Shown: positions 56,300-64,000 of the stretch, piece after piece
How positions within the stretch are numbered: position 1 is the stretch's first letter
How the letters are laid out: every line of letters begins with the position of its first letter
Source: DATFNI01 sp963712305
GTDB lineage: Bacteria > Bacteroidota > Rhodothermia > Balneolales > DATFMH01
Assembly (NCBI GenBank): GCA_963712305.1
Contig: CAVQHI010000003.1
Span: forward strand, 124,001-188,000
Direction: 5' to 3'
Length of the DNA: 64,000 nt
Translations under genes and position numbers: made by a program
The notes under the pieces: generated by a model
The model's database searches: none
Seen by the model: the letters and a program-made list of their open reading frames with translations, nothing else
Told to the model about the DNA's origin: nothing

Positions 56300-57607
56300 A
56301 TGCCGGTTGTAGCTATTGTGGGAAGACCCAATGTGGGCAAATCAACACTATTCAACAGATTAATCGGTGAACGACGGGCTATAGTCCATGATTCATCCGG
56401 GGTGACGCGCGATCGTCATTATGGCGAGGCCTTCTGGAATGGTGCTGATTTTCGCGTTATAGATACGGGTGGTTACGTACCTGATGATCCTGATAAAATT
56501 GTCGCCAGTATCCGCGATCAGGTCGATCTGGCTATTGATGAGGCCGACGTTATCATCTTTCTGGTTGATGTACGTACCGGAATTTTGGAAGCCGATCGTG
56601 CCGTAGTGCAGATGCTCAGAAGGCAGCATAAACCAGTCGTTTTGACTGCGAACAAATCCGACAATATGGACATTGCTTTGAATGCCTCAGAGTTTTATGA
56701 ATTTGGATTTGATGAAGTGTTTCCAGTCTCGTCGATGAGTGGTATAGGAACCGGCGAGTTGCTCGATCGTGTTACATCACTGTTTCCTGAGAGCAAGCCC
56801 GAGGCAGAAGATCGTCCAAAGTATCCAAGACTCGCCATCGTGGGCAGACCAAATGTCGGCAAGAGCAGCCTGGTTAATAAGCTGCTGAACAATGATAGGA
56901 GCCTTGTTTCCGATATTGCCGGAACAACGCGTGACAGTATCAACAGCCTGCTAAAATACTACAATAAGTTTTACGAGATCGTTGATACCGCCGGTTTACG
57001 GCGTAAGACACGCATCAAAGAAAGTGTTGAATTTTACAGCACATTAAGATCATTCAAAACTATCCGGGAATGCGATGTCGCCATACTTTTGATTGATGCT
57101 GTTGTTGGTTTCGAAAGCCAGGACATCCGCGTGCTTAAAGAAGCCGAAAAATTTAATAAAGGGATCATTATCCTAATTAATAAATGGGACCTGGTTGAGA
57201 AAGATAACAAAAGTAACGAGCTCTACATGAATGCTGTTTATGAACGTATTCCTGACATGCGATACGTCCCGATACTGACAGTATCCGCAATTTCAGGACA
57301 ACGTGTTCACAAATTGATAGAGATGGTGGACAAGGTGCTTGAAGAACGCAATAAGAGCATTCCAACTGGGAAACTGAACAAGTTTATTGAGACTATAACG
57401 AACGAACGGCCACTGCCGCAAAAAAGAGGGCATACGCTTTCGATCAAATATGGTACGCAGGTTAAGTCAAATCCACCCGTATTTTCATTTTTCATGAATC
57501 GTCCTTATGAATTACCGGCCAACTACCGTCGCTTCATCGAAAACAGGCTGAGAGATGCATTCGGTTTTGAAGGTGTTCCTATCACAATGGTGTTCAAGCA
57601 GAAATAA
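56300..57607 (+). CDS. der: Ribosome biogenesis GTPase Der (EngA)
   Basis: 435 residues. Two consecutive GTPase domains are the signature of Der. The first has GRPNVGKSTLFNRL (from residue 7), DTGG and TANKSD. The second has GRPNVGKSSLVNKL, DTAGLRRK and INKWDL. The C-terminal KH-like domain ends PANYRRFIENRLRDAFGFEGVPI. Der is essential for 50S subunit assembly. Length is normal and the gene is intact. Confidence 0.97.
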   Translation: MPVVAIVGRPNVGKSTLFNRLIGERRAIVHDSSGVTRDRHYGEAFWNGADFRVIDTGGYVPDDPDKIVASIRDQVDLAIDEADVIIFLVDVRTGILEADRAVVQMLRRQHKPVVLTANKSDNMDIALNASEFYEFGFDEVFPVSSMSGIGTGELLDRVTSLFPESKPEAEDRPKYPRLAIVGRPNVGKSSLVNKLLNNDRSLVSDIAGTTRDSINSLLKYYNKFYEIVDTAGLRRKTRIKESVEFYSTLRSFKTIRECDVAILLIDAVVGFESQDIRVLKEAEKFNKGIIILINKWDLVEKDNKSNELYMNAVYERIPDMRYVPILTVSAISGQRVHKLIEMVDKVLEERNKSIPTGKLNKFIETITNERPLPQKRGHTLSIKYGTQVKSNPPVFSFFMNRPYELPANYRRFIENRLRDAFGFEGVPITMVFKQK

Positions 57608-57823
57608 ATTTCAAGTATTGAGAAAACCCGGGTTTAGTCGAAAGATTTCTGACAAGATTCAAACATTCACGATCTATCCCGAATATCTTTTGATATGATT
57701 GTGAATTCGAAGTATTTTTGGGCGGTGAGACTTATGGGAAACGTATGATGATTGAGATTCGTTAGTTTTCCTGAGTCATTGAAAATCCGGATAATTAGAA
57801 GACAGACAACGTTGTTTAATACT

Positions 57824-58504
57824 ATGCCTCAGAATCTTGAAAAACCTGTTCTGAACGCGCTCAACAAAGGTGTTCAAAAAGAACGCACCCTGAATTTCTG
57901 GGAAAAAATTTACATCCCTGAAATCATCAGAGGGTTGATGTACAGCCTACGTCAGATATTCCAGCCTACATTCACAATGATGTATCCCGAAGAGCGTTTC
58001 GATCCGCCACCGGTATTCCGTGGACGTCCGGTTTTGGTGCAGGATAATGGTCAGGAGCGTTGTGTCGCCTGTGGATTATGTGCAAGAGCATGTCCGCCAC
58101 TGGCCATCAGCATGCAGGCATCGGAAAAATCAGACGATCCGAAGGAGCGTTATCCGGAGAAGTTTGAGATCAATATGCTTCGTTGTATCTACTGTGGATT
58201 TTGTGAGGAAGTCTGTCCTGAAGAAGCCATCGTAATGAGTAATGATTTCGACCTCGTTTTTGAATCACGGGAAGAGGCCATTTATGACAAGAAAAAGCTT
58301 CTTATCCCAAAAGAAGACCTCCAATACCGTCTCGACTGGCTTCGCGAATACAAAAACCGTCAATTTGGCCAATTCTGGGACTTTCCTGAGGAAAATAATA
58401 TTCACTCCGTTCGTAACCGTGACAAACGCTGGGAAACCAGTCTCTCTTTGGTTGAGATGTTGGAAGCAAAACGGGAATCACAGCAAGCTGAAGTACAGGC
58501 CTGA
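57824..58504 (+). CDS. nuoI: NuoI-like 4Fe-4S ferredoxin subunit
   Basis: About 227 residues from the ATG at 57824 (MPQNLEKP). An upstream in-frame TTG at 57752 gives an implausible basic extension. Two CxxCxxCxxxCP clusters bind 4Fe-4S centres: CVACGLCARACP and CIYCGFCEEVCP, spaced as in NADH-quinone oxidoreductase subunit I. The N-terminal region GLMYSLRQIFQPTFTMMYPEE is also NuoI-type. No other nuo gene is nearby, so it stands apart from the main complex I operon, or serves an alternative complex I or ferredoxin-linked enzyme. Confidence 0.85.
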   Translation: MPQNLEKPVLNALNKGVQKERTLNFWEKIYIPEIIRGLMYSLRQIFQPTFTMMYPEERFDPPPVFRGRPVLVQDNGQERCVACGLCARACPPLAISMQASEKSDDPKERYPEKFEINMLRCIYCGFCEEVCPEEAIVMSNDFDLVFESREEAIYDKKKLLIPKEDLQYRLDWLREYKNRQFGQFWDFPEENNIHSVRNRDKRWETSLSLVEMLEAKRESQQAEVQA

Positions 58505-58540
58505 TTAACGGAAAATCAGCACGTTTAAAAATGGTATGCT

Positions 58541-59023
58541 ATGAGCGAAACCAGCAGCAGTACCAGGTTGCAAGAACTGTTGGATGATGCTTCATATCTG
58601 GGCGATGAACTAGAGGCACTCAAGTTTGTCATTGAATCTGTTCCGTACCGCGAAAAACCTTATGGAGAACAATCGATCCTGGAGATGATTGCGGTTATCG
58701 ATCATGCCCAGGAACACATCTACAGACCCGTATTTGAACAAGCGGCTAAAAGCAAAACTATTCACGAGACAGTAACAGCCGATTTCCGCTTTAACCAGGA
58801 CAAGGTTACCTCCGTCACAAAATTCCTCGATTCGATTATTGGTCATCGTGCCGCATTGATGAAAACAATCAATAATATTCACGAGGATACATGGAATGAT
58901 CAGCTCAAAGATGATGGCCTGAAAGTACTTGACTTACTCTCAAACATGATCGATAATGAGCGTGACCAATTGCGGAAAGTTGCCGAACGTGTGATGGCAT
59001 TGAACAATGAAAATGGCTCCTAA
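58541..59023 (+). CDS. Unrecognised helical protein, DinB-like
   Basis: 160 residues, predicted all-helical and cytosolic, acidic N-terminus. Segments such as LDDASYLGDELEALKFVIESVP, SILEMIAVIDHAQEHIYRPVF and LLSNMIDNERDQLRKVAERV suggest a four-helix bundle like the DinB/YfiT group, including a His (HAQEH) that could bind metal. The resemblance is weak and no function can be assigned. It starts 36 bases after nuoI and ends 12 bases before the next membrane protein, so the three are likely cotranscribed. Confidence 0.65.
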   Translation: MSETSSSTRLQELLDDASYLGDELEALKFVIESVPYREKPYGEQSILEMIAVIDHAQEHIYRPVFEQAAKSKTIHETVTADFRFNQDKVTSVTKFLDSIIGHRAALMKTINNIHEDTWNDQLKDDGLKVLDLLSNMIDNERDQLRKVAERVMALNNENGS

Positions 59024-59035
59024 TCGAATATCCCA

Positions 59036-59692
59036 ATGACCTTCCAGCACTTAGCTGATTTCATATTACTGGTTAGCGGACTCTATGTTGCTTTTCGAAT
59101 GTTTACAGTTTTACTGAGAACCAGTACGCTGCATTCCAGAATCCTGGCCGGTTCAAGCATTTTTCTTTTTTTAACACTGGCACTCTGCTATCTGCATATA
59201 TACACAGTAAGTAATCTTCAGAGAAATTTATCTTTGCAGATTGCAGGCTGGAGCCGAATGATCACAATATCCCTGATCCTGTGCGGCCTCATGGAATATA
59301 TCCATTATTCAAAGCCCGAGTACGCACGTTTTCCACAAGTCTTCATTTTCCTGCCATTACTCCTGATTGTTGTCTGGCCTTTCATTGATCGTACGCTGGT
59401 ACTAAAAGATTGGTTGATCTGTACCTATGAGGGGGCCGGTATCGTCGCGGGTTTTCTTCTTATAGGAATGAACCAATACAAAGGAATGCAGAACCAGATG
59501 ACGATGATCGGACTTGGTTTTCTGGCAGTCTCATATCTGGTATTTTGGCTGCCTGTAAATATACTTATTCAAAATACGTGGATTTGGGAACTCATCTTTT
59601 CCCTTGGACTTATTGTTATTGTTCATGGCTGGGTAGCGTATGATAATGAAATATTAGCCACTCGTGATACTAATCTTAACCCCATTGAATAA
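59036..59692 (+). CDS. Unrecognised seven-helix membrane protein
   Basis: 218 residues with about seven hydrophobic helices (starting LADFILLVSGLYVAF and ending LIFSLGLIVIVHGWVAYD). The overall plan resembles 7TM sensor-type membrane modules or small multi-helix proteins of respiratory loci, but no motif decides this. It is in tandem with the helical protein upstream (12 bases) and 33 bases before the peroxiredoxin. Confidence 0.65.
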   Translation: MTFQHLADFILLVSGLYVAFRMFTVLLRTSTLHSRILAGSSIFLFLTLALCYLHIYTVSNLQRNLSLQIAGWSRMITISLILCGLMEYIHYSKPEYARFPQVFIFLPLLLIVVWPFIDRTLVLKDWLICTYEGAGIVAGFLLIGMNQYKGMQNQMTMIGLGFLAVSYLVFWLPVNILIQNTWIWELIFSLGLIVIVHGWVAYDNEILATRDTNLNPIE

Positions 59693-59725
59693 ATACTAAC
59701 CTTAACTAATACATAGGAAATAAGT

Positions 59726-60196
59726 ATGTCAATTAAAGTCGGTGATAAAGCCCCTGAATTTACTTTACCTAATACTGATCGAGAAGAAGTATCTCTAAAT
59801 GAGTTTAAAGGGAATAAAAACGTATTACTTCTCTTTTTTCCCTTTGCATTCACCGGTGTTTGCACGAAAGAACTCTGCAGTACACGCGACAATTTAAAGG
59901 CATATGAAAATCTGAATGCTGAAGTACTGGCTGTTAGCGTAGACAGTCCTTTTACACTTGGCAAGTTTAAAGAGGAAAATAAATTGAATTTCAACGTGTT
60001 AAGCGACTTTAACAAGAGCACTTCTAGTAGATACGGAGCTATCTACGATGACTTTCTTGGTTTCAGCGGCGTGGCAAAACGCTCGGCTTTTGTAATCGAT
60101 AAGAGTGGTGTGGTTCGTTATTCTGAAGTATTGGATAACGCCGGCGACCTTCCTGATTTCAATGCTATTCAGTCGACCTTATCGGAACTGAGCTGA
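59726..60196 (+). CDS. Peroxiredoxin (AhpE/BCP-type)
   Basis: 156 residues of thioredoxin fold. It begins VGDKAPEFTLPNTD. The active site FTGVCTKELCSTRD has the peroxidatic C46 and a second Cys C51 five residues on, the spacing seen in atypical 2-Cys bacterioferritin-comigratory-type enzymes. A conserved Thr lies two before C46 in FTGVC-type order. It reduces peroxides in the cytosol. AGE and BCP subgroups differ mainly in partner use, which cannot be decided here. Confidence 0.92.
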   Translation: MSIKVGDKAPEFTLPNTDREEVSLNEFKGNKNVLLLFFPFAFTGVCTKELCSTRDNLKAYENLNAEVLAVSVDSPFTLGKFKEENKLNFNVLSDFNKSTSSRYGAIYDDFLGFSGVAKRSAFVIDKSGVVRYSEVLDNAGDLPDFNAIQSTLSELS

Positions 60197-60212
60197 CATA
60201 AAACACAATTCA

Positions 60213-62387
60213 TCAGTAGGTGATATTTATCCTGTTTCCGTTCGGAGAATTAGGATAGATAACCTCTAGTGTATGTGAATGGGCATCCCAAACTGGGGTG
60301 CCTATTTTTGTATTATTGAGAAATACATTTCCCGGTTTATAGGGTAATATAATCCGACAAATCCCTGGTACACCTTCAGGACCCGTAATAGTAAAGGAAT
60401 AACCGGTGGCATTGCTACTCTCATTCGTAATCCTTCCGGATGCAGCCAGTACAGCTGGACTATCCGCATTGAAAGTGTCCAGATTTAAAAGGAGGGAAGC
60501 GTCTCCCGGTCGAATAACCTTTTTAGAAATTACAGGAAGATCTGGGTCCAAAATATCAACGAACCGCCCTTTCAATTTAAGTGGATCATCATTCGGCCCA
60601 TCCTTCATTACCGCGCTTATCTCATAATGTCCTCTTGAAAGGTGCAGATAATTATGTACCTGCCACAGTATATTCACTTTGGAAGCAACTGATTGAATGA
60701 TATGGATCAGAGAATCAGCTTTCTCTTCTTTTAGAATGAAACTACCTGGATATTCTTGAACTATCGTCACAGATCCTTTTGAAACTGGTTCAATTTCACC
60801 TGTTTTAAATTTCCCATTCACACCGAGTAAATCCCATAGCTGGTCAACCGGACGCTGATAATGATAGGGTGCCGAATTCCACCAGGATTTCATGTTTTGA
60901 AATGGATCATCATCTTTGCTCACATAGACGAGATGCCCGCCGGATTTAACCCAGTGAGCAATCTGTTTATTAATTTCAGGACAAAGCGGCTTCATGTCAG
61001 AATAGGTAAGAAGCAATATTTTGATTTTGGGTGATATAGGATGCTTCCCGAGTCGATCCATGTATACCAATTTAACAGGCACACCGTGTTTGACGAGTGG
61101 CAAAGCAAGACCGTAAAAACCAGACCGGCGTGGATCCGTATTACCAAATTTGTCCGTAGCCTGGTACATAAGTGTATTGGATATCATTAAACCAACACCT
61201 TGCGTACCACTTATGGCAACGTCAGATTTCTTCATGTTTTGCAGAGCATTTATCACAATTTGCAACTCACAGGCGTAAGCAGGAGGAATACCCGTTTTTT
61301 TATTTCCATCAGTGCTCGTGTACTTCCCAAAATATATCCGGTGAGGCCAGGGCATTACTTCATAGTGATTAACTAACGGATAAAGCAGTTCGGCTATTAA
61401 TGTTTGTTCATAGTTATATTTGAAATCTCTCCATGTGTGATTGGGATTATCCTCAACCGGATCGGTAAGGAAATAGAGACGTTTTCCGGTCCCACTAATC
61501 ATAGACTGCAAAGCACCGTATTCCAGATATGCATTTTCAAAAGGCAGTTGCTGCCACTTACCGTTGTAATACAACGGTGTTCGGACCGTGCCTGTCCAAA
61601 CCTGACCAATAAAGCCATCAACTGATGCGATGTCAGTTAACTGTGCTTCCGGACTAATAATGTGCCATTGTGAATAATTAAGTACTGAATGCGTAGCAAC
61701 GTAGCAGTCCACCCGTCCGTGACTGTATTGTTTTGCGTACCTGAATACAGATGAGAGAGCTTTTTTAAATGTATGAGCCTTTAGAAGGGAAGACCTATAC
61801 CAGACCTCAGTATTGCTTGCCGGATCTTGCCATGACTGATTGTAATATTGTTTCCACGCTTTTTTAAATATGTTACTATAACCTGCGTTTGTAAAAAATT
61901 CGGGTTCTTCCAGGTAGATAGCTGAAACACCCTGATCAATTGCTTTCTTTACCAGTGACTTCATATATCTAGTAAAGGAGGAATCCGGAACGACATACGG
62001 GGTATTTTTACCATGCATGATGTGTGTGCCACCGGCTTTGGTCTGTGCCTGACAACTATGAGTACGACCGTCAAAACGACCTGATAGATAATCATTGTAA
62101 TCTCCCCAGGCCATCGCCGTCATAAACTGAGGATCATAACCTTTTTTCTTCCAGCTTAATAGCCGTTTCGTAAAAGTAGAATCAATACCATATATAATGG
62201 CGACATCCGACCGTATATCCATTCTCGGCGCCCACATATTATGGGTTTGAATGCTTGTCTTTTGCTGAGCAAAGCTAATTTGCGGTGCATAGGCTGTAAT
62301 TACAATAGCAAAGACGCAAACTGGTAGTAAAACATGTTTTATTAATATCAAAAGCCGATCAAATTCAATTCTTATTATATTCTCCAT
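60213..62387 (-). CDS. Secreted protein of unknown function, TIM-barrel/GATase-like plan
   Basis: 724 residues. A long N-terminal signal region ends ISFAQQ. The first half (about 45-400) has strand-helix alternation of a glycosidase-like barrel: DVAIIYGIDS, AIYLEEPEFFT (two Glu after a strand), VDCYVATHSV and YFLTDPVED. The second part contains PLVKHGVPVKLVYMDRLG and KILLLTYSDMKPL...WVKSGGHLVYVS, which resembles the trimerisation (GATase1-like) domain of GH42-type enzymes, then beta-rich domains. I cannot assign a family. It is divergent from the GH130 lipoprotein, so a role in glycan breakdown is plausible. Confidence 0.7.
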   Translation of the reverse strand: MENIIRIEFDRLLILIKHVLLPVCVFAIVITAYAPQISFAQQKTSIQTHNMWAPRMDIRSDVAIIYGIDSTFTKRLLSWKKKGYDPQFMTAMAWGDYNDYLSGRFDGRTHSCQAQTKAGGTHIMHGKNTPYVVPDSSFTRYMKSLVKKAIDQGVSAIYLEEPEFFTNAGYSNIFKKAWKQYYNQSWQDPASNTEVWYRSSLLKAHTFKKALSSVFRYAKQYSHGRVDCYVATHSVLNYSQWHIISPEAQLTDIASVDGFIGQVWTGTVRTPLYYNGKWQQLPFENAYLEYGALQSMISGTGKRLYFLTDPVEDNPNHTWRDFKYNYEQTLIAELLYPLVNHYEVMPWPHRIYFGKYTSTDGNKKTGIPPAYACELQIVINALQNMKKSDVAISGTQGVGLMISNTLMYQATDKFGNTDPRRSGFYGLALPLVKHGVPVKLVYMDRLGKHPISPKIKILLLTYSDMKPLCPEINKQIAHWVKSGGHLVYVSKDDDPFQNMKSWWNSAPYHYQRPVDQLWDLLGVNGKFKTGEIEPVSKGSVTIVQEYPGSFILKEEKADSLIHIIQSVASKVNILWQVHNYLHLSRGHYEISAVMKDGPNDDPLKLKGRFVDILDPDLPVISKKVIRPGDASLLLNLDTFNADSPAVLAASGRITNESSNATGYSFTITGPEGVPGICRIILPYKPGNVFLNNTKIGTPVWDAHSHTLEVIYPNSPNGNRINITY

Positions 62388-62511
62388 AGCATAGTCGTTT
62401 CTTAATTATTTATAAGCATCTTGATAATACCGATGACCTTGCTGAATTTTGCAAAAAAATATAAAAGGCAGCGTTCGCACGGATACATAACACAACACTA
62501 GTAAATACATC

Positions 62512-63672
62512 ATGTTAAAGCAGAAAAAAAATCATAATAAACCGTTAACATATTGGAATACAATAAGATATGCTTTTTTGAGTGCAATTTTATTAATGTC
62601 GTGTGGTCAGCAGGAATCGAAGGTATCCATGCAGGGGAACCCGCCTGACTGGGCACTGGGTCCGTTTTCAAAAGCAAACAACCTGAATCCGATAATGGGG
62701 CCAATTGACTCCGTTTCGTTTATGGATCCAATATTGAATAAACCTGTTCGATGGGAGGCAAAGGATGTCTTCAATCCGGCAGCCATCGTTCGCAATGATA
62801 CCCTATATCTTTTATATCGCGCTGAAGACATGATCGGTAAGTATAAAGGAACATCACGCGTTGGACTGGCCTGGAGCACGGATGGAGCGCACTTTACAAG
62901 ATATAAAGATCCAGTCTTGTATCCGGATAATGACAGTATGAAAACCTATGAATGGGAAGGGGGTACTGAAGATCCACGAATCGTCCAGGATAATAATGGG
63001 ACATATTACATGACCTACACGTCATATGATGGCAGCACAGCGCGACTCTGTGAGGCTACATCCCAGGATTTAAAACACTGGACCAAGCACGGGCCGGTAT
63101 TCGGCAAAACCGATAATGCCAAATATTTGAATCTCTGGTCAAAATCGGGTGCTGTGGTCACTAAAAAAGACGGTGATAAGCTTATTGCGACGAAAATAAA
63201 CGGGAAATACTGGATGTACTGGGGGGATTCGAGCATCTACCTGGCGACATCAGATAATCTAATTGACTGGACACCTGTACAAGATGATAATGGAAACCTG
63301 GTCCCGGTTTTAAAGTCACGAAAAGGTAAATTCGATAGTCAGCTTGTTGAATCCGGACCACCAGCGATGATCACAAAAGATGGTGTTCTGTTAATCTATA
63401 ACAGCAGTAATGCAGCGGATTCAGGCGACACAGCATTGCCTGTAGGAACTTATGCGGCCGGACAAGCCTTGTTTGACTCCAATAATCCCGCACAACTCAA
63501 AGAACGAACTGATCATTATTTCTTGAAGCCCGAAAGGAAATTTGAGAAAGAAGGCCAAGTCGATAACGTCACGTTCCTGGAAGGACTCGTGTCGTACAAA
63601 GGTACATGGTACCTGTATTACGGCGCCGCCGATTCAACGGTTTGTGTGGCTACATACAATCCGGGGCATTGA
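62512..63672 (+). CDS. GH130-type glycosidase lipoprotein
   Basis: 386 residues. The lipoprotein leader ends LLMSCGQQ, with the Cys at about residue 31. Five-bladed propeller features are FNPAAIVRNDTLYLLYRAED, the catalytic D154 in GGTEDPRI, MTYTSYDGSTARLCEA, HWTKHGPVF and ESGPPAM. This matches the GH130 mannoside phosphorylase/hydrolase family. A lipid-anchored member outside the cytosol is more likely a hydrolase than a phosphorylase, since phosphate is scarce there. It is divergent from the 724-residue protein with 124 bases between, so the two may share control. Confidence 0.82.
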   Translation: MLKQKKNHNKPLTYWNTIRYAFLSAILLMSCGQQESKVSMQGNPPDWALGPFSKANNLNPIMGPIDSVSFMDPILNKPVRWEAKDVFNPAAIVRNDTLYLLYRAEDMIGKYKGTSRVGLAWSTDGAHFTRYKDPVLYPDNDSMKTYEWEGGTEDPRIVQDNNGTYYMTYTSYDGSTARLCEATSQDLKHWTKHGPVFGKTDNAKYLNLWSKSGAVVTKKDGDKLIATKINGKYWMYWGDSSIYLATSDNLIDWTPVQDDNGNLVPVLKSRKGKFDSQLVESGPPAMITKDGVLLIYNSSNAADSGDTALPVGTYAAGQALFDSNNPAQLKERTDHYFLKPERKFEKEGQVDNVTFLEGLVSYKGTWYLYYGAADSTVCVATYNPGH

Positions 63673-63897
63673 ACGTCGAAATTATAAAGTGGTTGTTAAA
63701 GAATTAGAAACAAATCCAAAACTTAGAAGTCAGGACTGGAAGAGGGTATATGATTTAGAAGTTTTGAATGTGAGGATCTCTGTTCGTGATTATCACAACT
63801 TTACATAATATAAATTATGCGACAAATATTAATTGATTCCCCCTGGCTAAAGCTATACTTTTAACGTTAGATAACTAAGTTAATCATTGGAGAATAA

Positions 63898-64000
63898 ATG
63901 AAAAGTTATACTGGATCGAAACCACATGATCAAATAAAAGCTATTGACGAGCAAAGAATTTTAAACTGGCTTCAGACAGCATACAAACAACGCCAAATTG
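63898..64000 (+). CDS. Start of an unidentified gene (cut by the window edge)
   Basis: An ATG at 63898 with a good GGAG Shine-Dalgarno 7 bases upstream opens a frame through the window end (34 codons). The peptide (MKSYTGSKPHDQIKAIDEQ, then RILNWLQTAYKQRQI) has no signal peptide and is too short to identify. Confidence 0.5.
   Translation, partial: MKSYTGSKPHDQIKAIDEQRILNWLQTAYKQRQI

Overview
The window looks like chromosomal DNA of a polysaccharide-degrading member of the Bacteroidota or a sister lineage such as Balneolota/Rhodothermota. The evidence is a TonB-linked SusC/RagA transporter with its SusD lipoprotein under a FecI-type sigma factor and FecR-type anti-sigma factor, many signal peptides and lipoproteins, a large VCBS/ASPIC-UnbV surface protein, weak Shine-Dalgarno sequences, and dispersed palindromic repeats of the kind scattered through such genomes. 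The genus cannot be named from sequence reading alone. No rRNA, tRNA or CRISPR array was seen.

Layout. 1-549: 5' part of a spondin-domain lipoprotein (minus strand). 550-1035: nested palindromic repeats. About 1036-2714: an IS110-family element with a frameshifted recombinase and, upstream of it, a long structured hairpin that is a candidate bridge RNA. 2739-8356: a TMEM220-like membrane protein, a sugar isomerase/epimerase-type TIM barrel, a GMC oxidoreductase with its gluconate-2-dehydrogenase-subunit-3-type small subunit, and a Gfo/Idh/MocA oxidoreductase. Together these resemble a 3-keto-glycoside oxidation module. 8623-11632: a secreted M1 peptidase and an N-acetylmuramoyl-L-alanine amidase. 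11717-18341: a complete eboABCDEF cluster, with eboF split by a frameshift. 18682-22377: a 1231-residue VCBS/ASPIC protein, divergent from the following locus. 22777-29957: sigma factor, FecR, SusC with STN domain, SusD, then a clear terminator. 30209-53352: a run of twelve carbohydrate-active genes on the plus strand (GH3, GH29, esterase, GH31, tandem CE1, GH43, GH51, GH9, SASA esterase, type-B carboxylesterase, CE1, GH54-like multidomain protein), closed by hairpin terminators. 53849-60196: housekeeping-type genes (UvrD/REP helicase, der, nuoI-like ferredoxin, small unknowns, peroxiredoxin). 60213-63672: an unrecognised 724-residue secreted protein divergent from a GH130 lipoprotein. A truncated gene starts at 63898.

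How the parts may work together. The sigma/FecR/STN-SusC set is a cell-surface signalling and uptake system. The adjacent hydrolases would strip arabinofuranosyl, fucosyl, xylosyl, acetyl and feruloyl groups from a plant or algal hemicellulose and cut its backbone (GH9, GH3). The mix fits a decorated xyloglucan or arabinoxylan. No GH10/GH11 xylanase and no recognisable beta-galactosidase lies in the window. The 3-keto-glycoside-type genes could offer an oxidative route for glycosides. The ebo cluster is expected to move or process a still unknown small metabolite across the inner membrane.

Two otherwise intact genes (the IS110 recombinase and eboF) each carry one apparent single-base insertion. 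This could be real decay or a sequencing/assembly indel problem. The strongest leads for new biology are the candidate IS110 bridge RNA, the ebo cluster in this lineage, the GH54-like protein whose lamin-tail-like domain seems to be interrupted by a family of short beta repeats, the unassigned 724-residue protein, and the unexplained 500-base gap at 53353-53848.
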